Positions 27,574 through 36,173 are shown, counted from the stretch's first letter. The stretch is DNA of 64,000 nucleotides from Ochrobactrum sp. Q0168 (GCF_016427605.1 NZ_JAELXQ010000002.1:186001-250000); one strand, 5' to 3'. Notes: generated from the letters alone by a model not told the origin. Program-made: numbers and translations.

Positions 27574-27951
27574 TCAGCTCCCGCGATAGGTCGAATAGGA
27601 AAAAGGCGAAACCAGAAGCGGCACATGATAATGCGCCTTTTCATCGGAAACGCCAAAGCGCAACGGCACAATGTCAAGGAACAGCACGCCGTCGTCGTCC
27701 TTGCCGAAATATTCGCCGACATGAAACAGAAGTTCATAGGAACCGCGTTGCAGGTCGCCATGGGCAAGCAGCGGCTCACCACAGCGCCCGTCCTGATTGG
27801 TGCGGATTTCCTTGATGCTCAGCGCCGTGTGATTCTCGATCCGGCGCAGTTCGATACGCAATCCCGCAGCAGGCTTGCCGCTCACCGTATCAAGCACATG
27901 GGTCGTCAGCCGACCTGTCCTGCCCTCTTCGCCGTGATGTCCCTGACCCAT
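27574..27951 (-). CDS. uraH: 5-hydroxyisourate hydrolase (transthyretin-like)
   Basis: The 125-residue protein has the HIUase signatures: LTTHVLDTVSGKPA near the start, a central Arg in IRTNQDGRCG, and the C-terminal YHVPLLVSPFSYSTYRGS tail with the YRGS motif. I use ATG 27951, spaced 5 bases from AGGAG. A GTG six bases upstream is possible. It hydrolyses 5-hydroxyisourate, the PuuD product, to OHCU. It leads the xdhABC operon and is divergent from the puuE-uraD gene that uses its product. Confidence 0.95.
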   Translation of the reverse strand: MGQGHHGEEGRTGRLTTHVLDTVSGKPAAGLRIELRRIENHTALSIKEIRTNQDGRCGEPLLAHGDLQRGSYELLFHVGEYFGKDDDGVLFLDIVPLRFGVSDEKAHYHVPLLVSPFSYSTYRGS

Positions 27952-28248
27952 TTGCACTCCTGACCGCTTGCGTGATTCTCCGGCTCTTGAAAGCCGAACC
28001 GCCGCAAGTCGTTGATTTCATTCGGCTTTCCAGTGCTTTTCTTTGCAATAAAAGCACATTTTTATGGCAGACCGGCGGCATTCCCGCTTTTGTTCCCATC
28101 GTGAAGTATTCCGCCTTACGCGGCATTAAGAAAGAGCTTTCTCATTGGATGTCTTTCAAAATTTTGAAGGGGAATTCGGTGCGCAAATCTTTATTATCAT
28201 GGACCAAATAACAGAACCCAAAGGGATGTTTGGAAGGGGATGTCTGGC

Positions 28249-29676
28249 ATGAGTTACCCACGCAATCTGATCGGCTATGGCCGGAACACGCCTGATCCGC
28301 GCTGGCCCGGCGGGGCCAATATAGCCGTCCAATTCGTGGTCAATTATGAAGAGGGTGCGGAAAACTGCATTCTCGACGGCGATGCATCGTCGGAATGCCT
28401 GTTGTCGGAAATCGTCGGCGCACAGGCCTGGAACGGCCAGCGCAACCTGAACATGGAATCCATCTACGAATATGGCGCGCGTTCCGGCTTCTGGCGTCTG
28501 TGGCGCGCCTTTACGCGGCGCAACATGCCCGTCACCGTCTATGGCGTGACGCTCGCCATGGCGCGCAATCCCGAAGCCGTCGCGGCCATGAAGGAAGCCG
28601 ATTGGGAAATCGCCAGCCACGGCCTGCGCTGGTGGGAATATAAGGACATACCGGAAGAAGTGGAGCGCGAGCATATCCGCGAAGCCGTGCGCCTGCATAC
28701 CGAAGTAACCGGCTCGCGCCCGCTTGGCATTTATCAGGGCAAGCCGTCCGACAACACGCTGAAACTGGTGATGGAAGAAGGCGGCTTTGTCTATTCCGCC
28801 GATTCCTATGCCGACGAGCTGCCCTATTGGGTCAAAGGCCCGAAAGGGCCGCATCTGATCGTGCCCTATACGCTCGACGCCAACGATATGCGTTTTGCAA
28901 CGCCACAGGGCTTCAATTCCGGCGACCAGTTCTACACCTATCTGAAAGACGCCTTCGACGTGCTTTACCGCGAAGGCGCGGAAGGTGCACCCAAGATGCT
29001 GTCCATCGGCCTGCATTGCCGTCTGGTCGGGCGTCCGGGGCGCATGGCGGCGCTGGAACGGTTCCTCGATTATGTGCAGAGCCATGACAAGGTCTGGGTG
29101 GCCAAGCGCATCGACATTGCCAATCACTGGCACGAACACCACAAGCCGAAAGTCGCCGATGTGGTGCCATCCAAGGCCAGCAAGGCCGATTTCGTCGCTC
29201 GCTATGGCAGCATCTTCGAACATTCGCCGTGGATCGCCGAGCGCGCCTATGATGCAGGCTTTGGCGAGGCAGAGGACACGGCCTCCGGTCTCGCCAGCGC
29301 GATGACGAAAATCTTCCGCGCTGCCTCGCCCGAAGAACGGCTTGGCGTTTTGAACGCCCACCCGGATCTCGCCGGCAAGCTCGCGCAGGCCAAGCGCCTG
29401 ACCGCCGAATCCACCGCCGAACAGGCGGGCGCCGGTCTGGACGCGCTGACCGACAAGGAAAAGCAGACATTCACCGAACTGAACGATGCCTATACGCAGA
29501 AATTCGGCTTTCCCTTCATCATTGCCGTGAAGGGGCGCAACAAACAGGAAATCCTCGACACGTTCCAGCGCCGCGTCGCCAATGACCGCGACACCGAATT
29601 CGCCACCGCTTGCGCGCAAGTCGAGCGCATCGCCCTTCTTCGGCTGAAAGATATTCTGCCAGAAACGCTTTACTGA
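28249..29676 (+). CDS. puuE-uraD: fused allantoinase (PuuE) and OHCU decarboxylase (UraD)
   Basis: The 475-residue protein carries two enzymes. Residues about 1-310 are a PuuE-type polysaccharide-deacetylase fold (YPRNLIGYG, NYEEGAE, the EIASHGLRWWEY motif, LHCRLVGRPGR). Residues about 320-475 are an OHCU decarboxylase (YGSIFEHSPWIAE, LNAHPDLAGKLA with the catalytic His, FGFPFIIAVKGRNK). Together they convert OHCU to (S)-allantoin and then to allantoate. ATG 28249 is preferred over 28240, since GGAAGGGG directly abuts 28240 but is well spaced from 28249. It is divergent from uraH and 13 bases from the next gene. Confidence 0.93.
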   Translation: MSYPRNLIGYGRNTPDPRWPGGANIAVQFVVNYEEGAENCILDGDASSECLLSEIVGAQAWNGQRNLNMESIYEYGARSGFWRLWRAFTRRNMPVTVYGVTLAMARNPEAVAAMKEADWEIASHGLRWWEYKDIPEEVEREHIREAVRLHTEVTGSRPLGIYQGKPSDNTLKLVMEEGGFVYSADSYADELPYWVKGPKGPHLIVPYTLDANDMRFATPQGFNSGDQFYTYLKDAFDVLYREGAEGAPKMLSIGLHCRLVGRPGRMAALERFLDYVQSHDKVWVAKRIDIANHWHEHHKPKVADVVPSKASKADFVARYGSIFEHSPWIAERAYDAGFGEAEDTASGLASAMTKIFRAASPEERLGVLNAHPDLAGKLAQAKRLTAESTAEQAGAGLDALTDKEKQTFTELNDAYTQKFGFPFIIAVKGRNKQEILDTFQRRVANDRDTEFATACAQVERIALLRLKDILPETLY

Positions 29677-29689
29677 TCAGGAACAGACA

Positions 29690-30511
29690 ATGACCCGCAC
29701 CTATTTCGCACCGACAGGCGGATTGCCGCCGCAGACGCAGCTTCTGACCGACCGCGCCATGTTCACGGAAGCCTATGCCGTCATTCCCAAAGGCACGTTC
29801 AGCGATATTGTGACGAGCTTCCTGCCTTTCTGGGAAAAGACGCGTCTGTGGGTGATCGCGCGTCCGATGTCGGGTTTTGCCGAGACCTTCTCGCAATATA
29901 TCATGGAAGTGCAGCCGGGCGGCGGCAGCGACCGCGCCGAGCTTGACGACACGGCGCAAGGCGTTCTGTTCGTGGTCGAAGGCGAAGTCACGGTCACCGT
30001 CGCGGGAAAGTCGCACACGCTAACCGAAGGCGGCTACGCCTATCTGCCGCCGAAAAGCGGCTGGAGCCTGCGCAACACCGCCAGCAAGACCGCGCGTTTC
30101 CACTGGGTCCGCAAGGCCTATGACTATGTGGACGGGCTCGATGTGCCGGAGCCGCTTTTCCTCAATGAAAATGACATCGCCCCCTCGCCCATGCCGGACA
30201 CCAATGGCGTTTGGACAACGACGCGCTTTGTCGATCCGAACGATCTGCGCCACGACATGCATGTCACCATCGTCACCCTTGAGCCGGGCGGCGTGATCCC
30301 CTTTGCCGAAACCCATGTCATGGAGCATGGCCTCTATGTGCTGGAAGGCAAGGCGGTCTACCGGCTCAATCAGGACTGGGTGGAAGTGGAAGCGGGTGAC
30401 TTCATGTGGCTGCGCGCCTTCTGCCCGCAGGCCTGCTATGCGGGCGGTCCGGGCAAGTTCCGCTATCTGCTTTACAAGGACGTGAACCGCCATATGAAAC
30501 TGTCGCGATAG
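29690..30511 (+). CDS. allE: (S)-ureidoglycine aminohydrolase (bicupin)
   Basis: The 273-residue bicupin has an N-terminal cupin around residues 65-130 (PGGGSDRAE, FVVEGEVTV) and a metal-binding C-terminal cupin around 180-260 with PFAETHVMEHGLYVLEG and a distal Gln/Glu/His set (QDWVEVEAGDFMW). This matches UGHY/AllE (YlbA). The enzyme converts (S)-ureidoglycine to (S)-ureidoglycolate plus ammonia after allantoate amidohydrolase. Neither AllC nor ureidoglycolate lyase is encoded here, so they must be elsewhere. It is co-transcribed with puuE-uraD. Confidence 0.88.
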   Translation: MTRTYFAPTGGLPPQTQLLTDRAMFTEAYAVIPKGTFSDIVTSFLPFWEKTRLWVIARPMSGFAETFSQYIMEVQPGGGSDRAELDDTAQGVLFVVEGEVTVTVAGKSHTLTEGGYAYLPPKSGWSLRNTASKTARFHWVRKAYDYVDGLDVPEPLFLNENDIAPSPMPDTNGVWTTTRFVDPNDLRHDMHVTIVTLEPGGVIPFAETHVMEHGLYVLEGKAVYRLNQDWVEVEAGDFMWLRAFCPQACYAGGPGKFRYLLYKDVNRHMKLSR

Positions 30512-30525
30512 ACTGCATTCCACAG

Positions 30526-30553
30526 GGTATCCGGCGAAGACACGCCGGATACC
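30526..30553. terminator. strong hairpin after allE
   Basis: GGTATCCGGCG and CGCCGGATACC form an 11-base-pair perfect stem with a 6-base loop, starting 15 bases after the allE stop. There is no T-run directly after it, so it could be a factor-dependent stop or a 3' mRNA stabiliser. Confidence 0.6.
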
Positions 30554-30768
30554 TGCTGATCACAACCGCCAACCCGCAATTTTCAAGCAAACGTTGCAGT
30601 GAAAACTATATTAGACTTCGATAACCTGTTACGAATATTCGCAGAAACAAGATAATTTGACGGGAATGTAGTTGAATGCACAGCTGATTTGTGCTCAATA
30701 AAATTTCAAAGCCCTCCCTTTTCGGGTAACGGGCTTCAAAAGATTGTTTTTTAGAGAGAAATATATTT

Positions 30769-31290
30769 ATGAAAAACCATCGCGCGCTCGGCCTTGCTTG
30801 CACGCTGGCAGCACTTGTCGCAACCCCTGCTTTTGCAGCCCCCCTTCCGGGCGGCGCAAGCACCTTGCAGGAAACCTATCAGGACTGGACCGTCTCCTGC
30901 CAGACCGTAAAAGACGCCAGCGTCTGCGCGATCCGTCAGGAGCAGAACAGCTCCCAGACCGGCCAACGCGTTCTGACCGCCGAGCTGCGCAATGTCGCGG
31001 GGGGCAAGGTTGAGGGTGTTATCCTGATGCCGTTCGGCCTCGATCTGGCCAAGGGCGCGACCATCAAGGTCGACGAAACGGCTGGTCCCAACCTGGCATT
31101 TTCCACGTGCCTTCCGCAGGGTTGCCTTGCACCGATCAGCTTCGACGCAAAGCAGGTCGCAGCCATCAAGGCGGGCGCCAATATCAACGTGACCGCAACG
31201 GCTTTGAGCCCAAGCCAGCCAGTTGCCTTCAAGATTTCCCTGAAGGGCTTCGGTAGCGCGCTCGATCGTATTATTGCCCTGACGAAGTAA
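30769..31290 (+). CDS. exported invasion-associated locus B (IalB) family protein
   Basis: The 173-residue protein has a signal peptide (hydrophobic core residues 8-20, cleavage after AFA near 23). The mature domain carries [21 protein letters not shown] and a second cysteine pair [11 protein letters not shown], so two disulfides are possible. This is the IalB (PF06776) pattern, named from Bartonella. In other alphaproteobacteria such proteins are periplasmic or envelope proteins of uncertain role. The gene stands alone. A hairpin at 30709-30737 (AAGCCC...GGGCTT) lies in its leader region. Confidence 0.85.
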   Translation: MKNHRALGLACTLAALVATPAFAAPLPGGASTLQETYQDWTVSCQTVKDASVCAIRQEQNSSQTGQRVLTAELRNVAGGKVEGVILMPFGLDLAKGATIKVDETAGPNLAFSTCLPQGCLAPISFDAKQVAAIKAGANINVTATALSPSQPVAFKISLKGFGSALDRIIALTK

Positions 31291-31301
31291 TCGCAGAAGC
31301 T

Positions 31302-31401
31302 AGAGCGCGTTTCGATCTGATTAAATCAGATCGGCGCTCTAGCCAGTTATTTTCCCGCATTATCCTACGCAAAACCGCTTCGCACTTTTGCTGGAAATGC
31401 T
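31302..31401. repeat. composite palindromic intergenic repeat (copy A)
   Basis: The first part, 31302-31340, is a nested palindrome: outer AGAGCGC/GCGCTCT and inner GATCTGATTAAATCAGATC. It could stop transcription of the IalB-like gene. The second part holds CGCATTATCCTACGC at 31356-31370 and CGCTTCGCACTTTTGCTGG at 31376-31394, continuing to 31401. Both words of the second part recur in reverse order and orientation at 46051-46141. A degenerate relative is seen at 44943-44976. No protein is encoded here. Confidence 0.8.
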
Positions 31402-31486
31402 CTGAATAGCGGATACGGTATGATATCCGCAGCATGCAACTATGCCGTACGGCCTCCGGGCCGTGCGGCATTTTTGTTCTCGATTA

Positions 31487-32899
31487 TCACGCAAGCGTTC
31501 TGGAAATATGGGCCAAATGCCTGCGCCAGCGCAAAGTCATCATCACGGCAACGATGCCGAGTCCGGCAGCAAGGCCGAGCCAGATGCCCTGACCGCCCAT
31601 GCCAACCTTGAAGGCGAGCAGCGCGCCGAGCGGCAGGCCCACGCCCCAATAGCCAAGCAGCGCCAGAAACATCGGAACACGCGTGTCGCGCATGCCGCGC
31701 AACATGCCCGCAGCGACCGCTTGCGCGCCATCGACCGTCTGGAACAGCGCGGCCAGCGCAAGGAAGCTGACAGCCAGTTCCATGACGGGCAGATTTTCCG
31801 GATCGTGCAGATCCAGAAACACGCCGATGAACAGGCGCGGGATCAGGATCATCAGAAGGCCCATGATCATCATGAAGCCGACGCCCAGCGCATAGGCGCT
31901 CCAGCCCGCATAGGCGACAGCCTTGGGATTGCCCGCGCCATAGGCGCGCCCGACGCGCACGGTCGCCACCTGCCCGAAGCCGAGCGGCACCATGAAGCTC
32001 AGCGATGCGATCTGGATCGCCACCGCATGCGCCGCCATGGCGGTCGGGCTGATCCGGCCCATCATGACGACCGCCGCATAGAAGATCGAGGTTTCGAACA
32101 CGAAGGTCAGCGCCATCGGAAAACCGATGCGCCATAGTTCGCGCAGGCGCGGCCAGTCGGGACGCCAGAAGCGACCAAAGAGGTGATAGCGGCGGAAACG
32201 GCGATGACGCAGCGCAATCGCCGCCATGCCAAGAAACATCATCAGGCTGGACAGCGTCGTCGCAATACCGGCGCCATGCAGTTCCATGCGCGGAAAACCG
32301 AAATGTCCGAAGATCAGCGTCCATCCGGCAAGCGCGTTGAAGCCGATTGCAGCGCCTGCAATCAGCAGCGTCCACATCGGCTTTTCCATCGCCGCGAAGA
32401 ACGAGCGCAGCACGATATAGAACAGATAGGGCAACAGAGCCCATTGCAGCGTGTGCATGAAATCGGTTGAGCGCGCAGCGATATCCGGCTGCTGGCCGAG
32501 GAACAGGAATATTTCCTCGCAATGCCAGAGCACGACCCAGATCGGGATCGAGATGATGATCGCCGTCCAGAAACCCTGACGGACCGTGCGGCGCACATCG
32601 CGCACCGAATGGCGGTTCCGGCCAAGCGCGATGGCGATCATCGGCATGACCGCCGAAACCAGCCCCATCGAGAAGATGACCAGCGTGTGATAAAAGCTCG
32701 TAGCGAGCAGCGCCGAGGCAAGCGTATCCTTGCCCAGACGACCGATGAAGATCACGTCGGTTGCCGTCAATGCGGCCTGCGAAACATTGGTCAGGATCAG
32801 CGGCCAGCCGAGTTTCAGCGCCGCCGAAAGTTCTTTGCTCCAACGCTGCGCGCTGTTCTGGTGAGGCTCATGAAAGCCCACATTGGTTGTACTGCTCAC
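31487..32899 (-). CDS. norM: MATE-family multidrug/cation efflux transporter (NorM-like)
   Basis: The 470-residue protein has about 12 membrane helices in two halves, as in NorM-type MATE exporters. Conserved regions include WPLILTNVSQAALTATDVIF in helix 1 and RVGRAYGAGNPKA in the second half. Such pumps expel cationic drugs or metabolites by Na+ or H+ antiport. Translation appears to begin at the GTG at 32899, preceded by GGGGAG. A strong leader hairpin (32911-32951) lies just upstream. Substrate cannot be read from sequence. Confidence 0.88.
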   Translation of the reverse strand: MSSTTNVGFHEPHQNSAQRWSKELSAALKLGWPLILTNVSQAALTATDVIFIGRLGKDTLASALLATSFYHTLVIFSMGLVSAVMPMIAIALGRNRHSVRDVRRTVRQGFWTAIIISIPIWVVLWHCEEIFLFLGQQPDIAARSTDFMHTLQWALLPYLFYIVLRSFFAAMEKPMWTLLIAGAAIGFNALAGWTLIFGHFGFPRMELHGAGIATTLSSLMMFLGMAAIALRHRRFRRYHLFGRFWRPDWPRLRELWRIGFPMALTFVFETSIFYAAVVMMGRISPTAMAAHAVAIQIASLSFMVPLGFGQVATVRVGRAYGAGNPKAVAYAGWSAYALGVGFMMIMGLLMILIPRLFIGVFLDLHDPENLPVMELAVSFLALAALFQTVDGAQAVAAGMLRGMRDTRVPMFLALLGYWGVGLPLGALLAFKVGMGGQGIWLGLAAGLGIVAVMMTLRWRRHLAHISRTLA

Positions 32900-32910
32900 A
32901 TTCCACTCCC

Positions 32911-32951
32911 CTGAATCACCCGGGGAGCCGTCACTCCGCCGGATGATTCAG
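32911..32951 (-). promoter_or_regulatory. leader hairpin just before the norM start
   Basis: CTGAATCACCCGG and CCGGATGATTCAG pair over 12 of 13 positions, around a 15-base interior. On the norM mRNA the hairpin ends about 11 bases before the GTG start, directly against the ribosome-binding GGGGAG. It could modulate translation or transcription of norM. I cannot match it to a known riboswitch. Confidence 0.45.
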
Positions 32952-33330
32952 AACCTGAAAACCACGCGCCGAGACATCAAAGACTCAGAGACCAGGTCAA
33001 TCTGAGGAGAATGGCGTCGCGATACGATCATCGACCGTCCCATGCCGGCTAAGAGCAACCTTGCCATCGAACAAAGGTGCCCCAGCTTTTCGGGTTGCTC
33101 AATTTCAACGGGGAACGTTTTGCATGTTCCTGAAATTGATCCGGAGCCAAGCGGGCTGCGCATCGATATGCACAATTTAGCAGCACATGGATATCAGACT
33201 TGCTTAAAAGAGCAACACATCTTGGGAAGTAAATTCTATCTTCCTGCAGTGCCTTGAAACCAGTTTTCACAACTGTGGCGAAAGAGCCATTCTCCGTCCG
33301 ATAATTGATTGACCCGGCGGTACGCCCGGC
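32952..33330. other. non-coding gap between norM and the proline-racemase homologue
   Basis: About 380 bases hold no convincing gene on either strand. One dyad is visible at 33099-33138 (CAATTTCA with GGAAC, then GTTCC with AATTG). The region must contain the two divergent promoters, but I could not place them with confidence. Confidence 0.5.
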
Positions 33331-33349
33331 TACAAATATACTTGTTGTA
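33331..33349. promoter_or_regulatory. candidate operator upstream of the proline-racemase homologue
   Basis: TACAA and TTGTA form an inverted pair nine bases apart (TACAAATATACTTGTTGTA), ending 15 bases before the start codon. TTGTAT/ATACAA half-sites are common for GntR-family (FCD) regulators, which often control hydroxyproline and amino-acid catabolism. No such regulator is encoded next to it. Confidence 0.3.
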
Positions 33350-33364
33350 TTTTGCGAGGTTCCG

Positions 33365-34393
33365 ATGCGCAGCACCAAGGCCATCCATATCGTCGGCTGT
33401 CATGCGGAGGGCGAAGTCGGCGATGTCATCGTCGGCGGTGTCGCGCCGCCGCCGGGTGAAACGGTGTGGGAACAGTCGCGCTTCATTGCCAGCGATGAGA
33501 CCCTGCGCAATTTCGTGCTGAACGAGCCGCGCGGCGGGGTGTTCCGTCATGTCAATCTGCTGGTGCCGCCAAAAGACCCGCGTGCGCAAATGGGCTTCAT
33601 CATCATGGAGCCTGCCGATACGCCGCCCATGTCCGGCTCGAATTCGATCTGCGTTTCAACCGTACTGCTCGACAGCGGCATCATCCCGATGCAGGAGCCG
33701 GTGACGCGCATGGTGCTGGAAGCGCCGGGCGGCCTCATCGAAGTGGAAGCAGAATGCCGCAACGGCAAGGCCGAGCGTGTCAGCGTGCGCAACGTGCCGT
33801 CTTTCGCCGACCGGCTGGATGCGGCGCTTGAAGTCGAAGGTCTTGGCACCGTCACCGTCGATACAGCCTATGGCGGCGACAGCTTTGTCATTATCGATGC
33901 GGCGCAGATCGGCATGAAGATTGAGCCGGGTCAGGCGCGGGAACTGGCCGAGATCGGTGTGAGGATCACCAAGGCCGCTAATGAGCAGCTTGGTTTTCGT
34001 CACCCGGAAAAGGACTGGAACCATATTTCGTTTTGCCAGATCACCGAGCCGGTTACACGCGAAGGCGATGTGCTGACCGGTGTGAACACGGTGGCGATCC
34101 GCCCGGCCAAGCTCGACCGTTCGCCCACGGGCACCGGCTGTTCGGCCCGCATGGCCGTGCTGCACGCCAAGGGTCAGATGAAAGTGGGCGAGCGCTTCAT
34201 CGGCAAATCGGTGCTGGGCACCGAGTTTCACTGCCGGCTGGACAGGCTGACCGAGCTTGGCGGCAAGCCCGCCATCAGCCCGATCATTTCCGGTCGCGGA
34301 TGGGTAACGGGGACTTCGCAGCTTATGCTTGATCCGAGTGATCCGTTTCCAGGCGGGTATCGGTTGTCCGACACCTGGCCCCGGGTCGAATAA
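33365..34393 (+). CDS. proline racemase superfamily enzyme (hydroxyproline epimerase/dehydratase-like), atypical active site
   Basis: The 342-residue protein has the whole PF05544 diaminopimelate-epimerase-like fold ([25 protein letters not shown], and C-terminal [12 protein letters not shown]). In proline racemase and 4-hydroxyproline epimerase the two catalytic residues are Cys in MCGHG and SPCGTG. Here these positions read MSGSNS and SPTGTGCSA, that is Ser and Thr. Cys/Thr pairs are known in trans-3-hydroxyproline dehydratases. A Ser/Thr pair suggests a dehydratase-like or unknown reaction rather than racemisation. ATG 33365 follows GAGG at 33356-33359. It is a single gene with no hydroxyproline genes nearby. 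Confidence 0.8.
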   Translation: MRSTKAIHIVGCHAEGEVGDVIVGGVAPPPGETVWEQSRFIASDETLRNFVLNEPRGGVFRHVNLLVPPKDPRAQMGFIIMEPADTPPMSGSNSICVSTVLLDSGIIPMQEPVTRMVLEAPGGLIEVEAECRNGKAERVSVRNVPSFADRLDAALEVEGLGTVTVDTAYGGDSFVIIDAAQIGMKIEPGQARELAEIGVRITKAANEQLGFRHPEKDWNHISFCQITEPVTREGDVLTGVNTVAIRPAKLDRSPTGTGCSARMAVLHAKGQMKVGERFIGKSVLGTEFHCRLDRLTELGGKPAISPIISGRGWVTGTSQLMLDPSDPFPGGYRLSDTWPRVE

Positions 34394-34431
34394 CCCGATT
34401 CGTTCGAATCGAGCGGTACTTGTTTACTGGT

Positions 34432-34575
34432 TTAACGCCGAGCCCCACAATTCCAGCATGGCAATACGTGGAAAGGACTAGACAGCCCTGCGGCCTGCCC
34501 GCCAGCCCATGATGGACCCAGGGCACCACCCAGAACTCCTGCCAGAACCGATAGGGCTATCACTGTATTTTTCAT
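34432..34575 (-). CDS. small signal-peptide-like protein, 47 residues
   Basis: The minus-strand frame starts at ATG 34575, preceded by an ideal GAGGAGGT at 34581-34588, and encodes 47 residues. Residues 1-25 look like a signal peptide or membrane helix: MKNT, then VIALSVLAGVLGGALG, then a possible cleavage at SWA. The short mature tail contains PCWNCG. I do not recognise it. The strong ribosome-binding site and the signal-like N-terminus in an otherwise non-coding gap support a real gene. It lies convergent to the proline-racemase homologue. Confidence 0.45.
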   Translation of the reverse strand: MKNTVIALSVLAGVLGGALGPSWAGGQAAGLSSPFHVLPCWNCGARR

Positions 34576-34690
34576 CGAGTACCTCCTCTGCTGTAAACAC
34601 AGTGGAGTTGAACACAGATCGGATTATCCCACACCCCCAACTCCATGCCGCCGAAAATCAGGGTGCCGGAATATTCTCGATCCATCGAAC

Positions 34691-34734
34691 CTCGATCCTT
34701 CGAGACGGCCCTGCGGGCCTCCTCAGGATGAGGG
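34691..34734. repeat. partial copy of the CCTCAGGATGAGGG repeat
   Basis: The CGATCCTTCGA word (34693-34703) and CCTCAGGATGAGGG (34721-34734) are shared with the element at 19004-19150. Between them is a GGCC-CTGCG-GGCC hairpin. It looks like a shorter, single-arm version of the same family. Confidence 0.65.
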
Positions 34735-34771
34735 CGTGGTGGAAGGCAGAGCGCAGCATGAAGCGCGCAAT

Positions 34772-34798
34772 AAAAAACCCCGCCGAAGCGGGGTTTTT
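34772..34798. terminator. bidirectional Rho-independent terminator
   Basis: ACCCCGC-CGAA-GCGGGGT forms a 7-base-pair GC-rich stem flanked by six A on the left and T5 on the right. It lies 22 bases beyond the stop of the minus-strand carboxynorspermidine dehydrogenase gene and can serve both directions. Confidence 0.85.
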
Positions 34799-34819
34799 CG
34801 ATAGCGTAAAGCTATAACC

Positions 34820-36061
34820 TCACGCGAAGTCGAGCGCGCGGTCGCCGTTCTCATCCTTGATGCGGGATGGCAGGCCGATATGGTTCAGAATGTTGAGGAA
34901 CGGCTTCGGGTTCAGCTCTTCCACATTGACCATCTTCTTCACGTCCCATTCGCCCGAAGCGATCAGGATTGCGGCGGCAACAGGGGGGACGCCAGCGGTG
35001 TAGGAAATACCCTGCGAACCCACTTCGTTATAAGCGTCCTTGTGGTCGGCAACGTTGTAGATGAAGACTTCCTTTTCCTTGCCGTCCTTGGTGCCCTTGA
35101 CGAAATCGCCGATGCAGGTCTTGCCGGTATAATCCGGCGCCAGCGACGACGGATCGGGCAGCACAGCCTTGACCACTTTCAGCGGCACGACTTCCAGACC
35201 TTCAGCGGTCTTGACCGGCTGTTCGGACAGGAGACCCAGATTGTTCAGCACCGTGAAGACATTAATGTAGTGATCGCCAAAGCCCATCCAGAAGCGGACA
35301 TCCGCATTCGGATAGTTCTTCGACAGCGAATGCACTTCATCATGGCCAGTCATATAGGCCTTGCTCGGGCCAACGACAGGCAGGTCGAACGTGTGGCCGA
35401 CTTCGAACATCTTGTTCGACTGCCACGCACCCTTCTGCCAGGAATAGACCGTGCCCGTGAACTCGCGGAAATTGATTTCCGGGTCGAAATTGGTCGAGAA
35501 CCAGCGGCCATGCGAACCGGCATTGATGTCGACGATATCGATGGACTTCACTTCGTCCAGATAATCGTCGGCGGCCAGACGCGCATAGGCGTTGACCACG
35601 CCCGGGTCGAAGCCGATGCCGAGAATGGCGGTGATGCCCTTCTCCTCGCATTCCTTGAGGTGCTTCCATTCGTAATTGCCATACCATGGCGGCGTTTCGC
35701 AGATCTTCTTCGGATCTTCGTGAATGGCCGTGTCCATATAGGCAACGCCCGTATCGATACAGGCGCGAAGGACCGACATATTGAGGAAGGCCGAGCCGAC
35801 ATTGATGACGATCTGAACGCCCGTCTTCTGGATCAGAGCCTTGGTGGCCTCAACATCCATTGCGTCCAGCGCATGCGCTTCCAGCTTCACCTCGGTCTTG
35901 AGGCTCTTCTTTTCATGCACGCTATCGATAATCTTGCGGCATTTCTCAACCGTGCGGGACGCAATATGGATATCGCCCAATATGTCAGAGTTTTGCGCAC
36001 ATTTATGTGCAACAACCTGTGCCACGCCCCCGGCGCCGATAATGAGAACGTTCTTCTTCAT
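34820..36061 (-). CDS. carboxynorspermidine/carboxyspermidine dehydrogenase (saccharopine dehydrogenase-like)
   Basis: The 413-residue enzyme begins MKKNVLIIGAGGVAQVVAHK, an NAD(P)-binding Rossmann motif, and has a saccharopine-dehydrogenase C domain. The start at 36061 places this motif at residue 5. It lies downstream of the nspC decarboxylase on the same strand, the known pairing for the alternative spermidine route: condensation of aspartate semialdehyde with putrescine or diaminopropane, reduction, then decarboxylation. Many databases label it saccharopine dehydrogenase or lysine synthase. The neighbour makes the polyamine role more likely. Confidence 0.88.
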   Translation of the reverse strand: MKKNVLIIGAGGVAQVVAHKCAQNSDILGDIHIASRTVEKCRKIIDSVHEKKSLKTEVKLEAHALDAMDVEATKALIQKTGVQIVINVGSAFLNMSVLRACIDTGVAYMDTAIHEDPKKICETPPWYGNYEWKHLKECEEKGITAILGIGFDPGVVNAYARLAADDYLDEVKSIDIVDINAGSHGRWFSTNFDPEINFREFTGTVYSWQKGAWQSNKMFEVGHTFDLPVVGPSKAYMTGHDEVHSLSKNYPNADVRFWMGFGDHYINVFTVLNNLGLLSEQPVKTAEGLEVVPLKVVKAVLPDPSSLAPDYTGKTCIGDFVKGTKDGKEKEVFIYNVADHKDAYNEVGSQGISYTAGVPPVAAAILIASGEWDVKKMVNVEELNPKPFLNILNHIGLPSRIKDENGDRALDFA

Positions 36062-36173
36062 TTTCTGTCGATGCTTCCTCTTCCAGCGGTTTCCCGCCAT
36101 CTATTGACCGTCCCGATTGCCTTCTCATTCGGAACACATGAGTTCGTTGCAGCGTGAAGCCGCAACAGGATCT

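Noticed and set aside
34509-34817. Plus-strand ORF of 102 codons in the gap after the proline-racemase homologue
   Set aside because: It crosses a repeat and a terminator and has no ribosome-binding site. The opposite-strand 47-residue ORF has a much better start.
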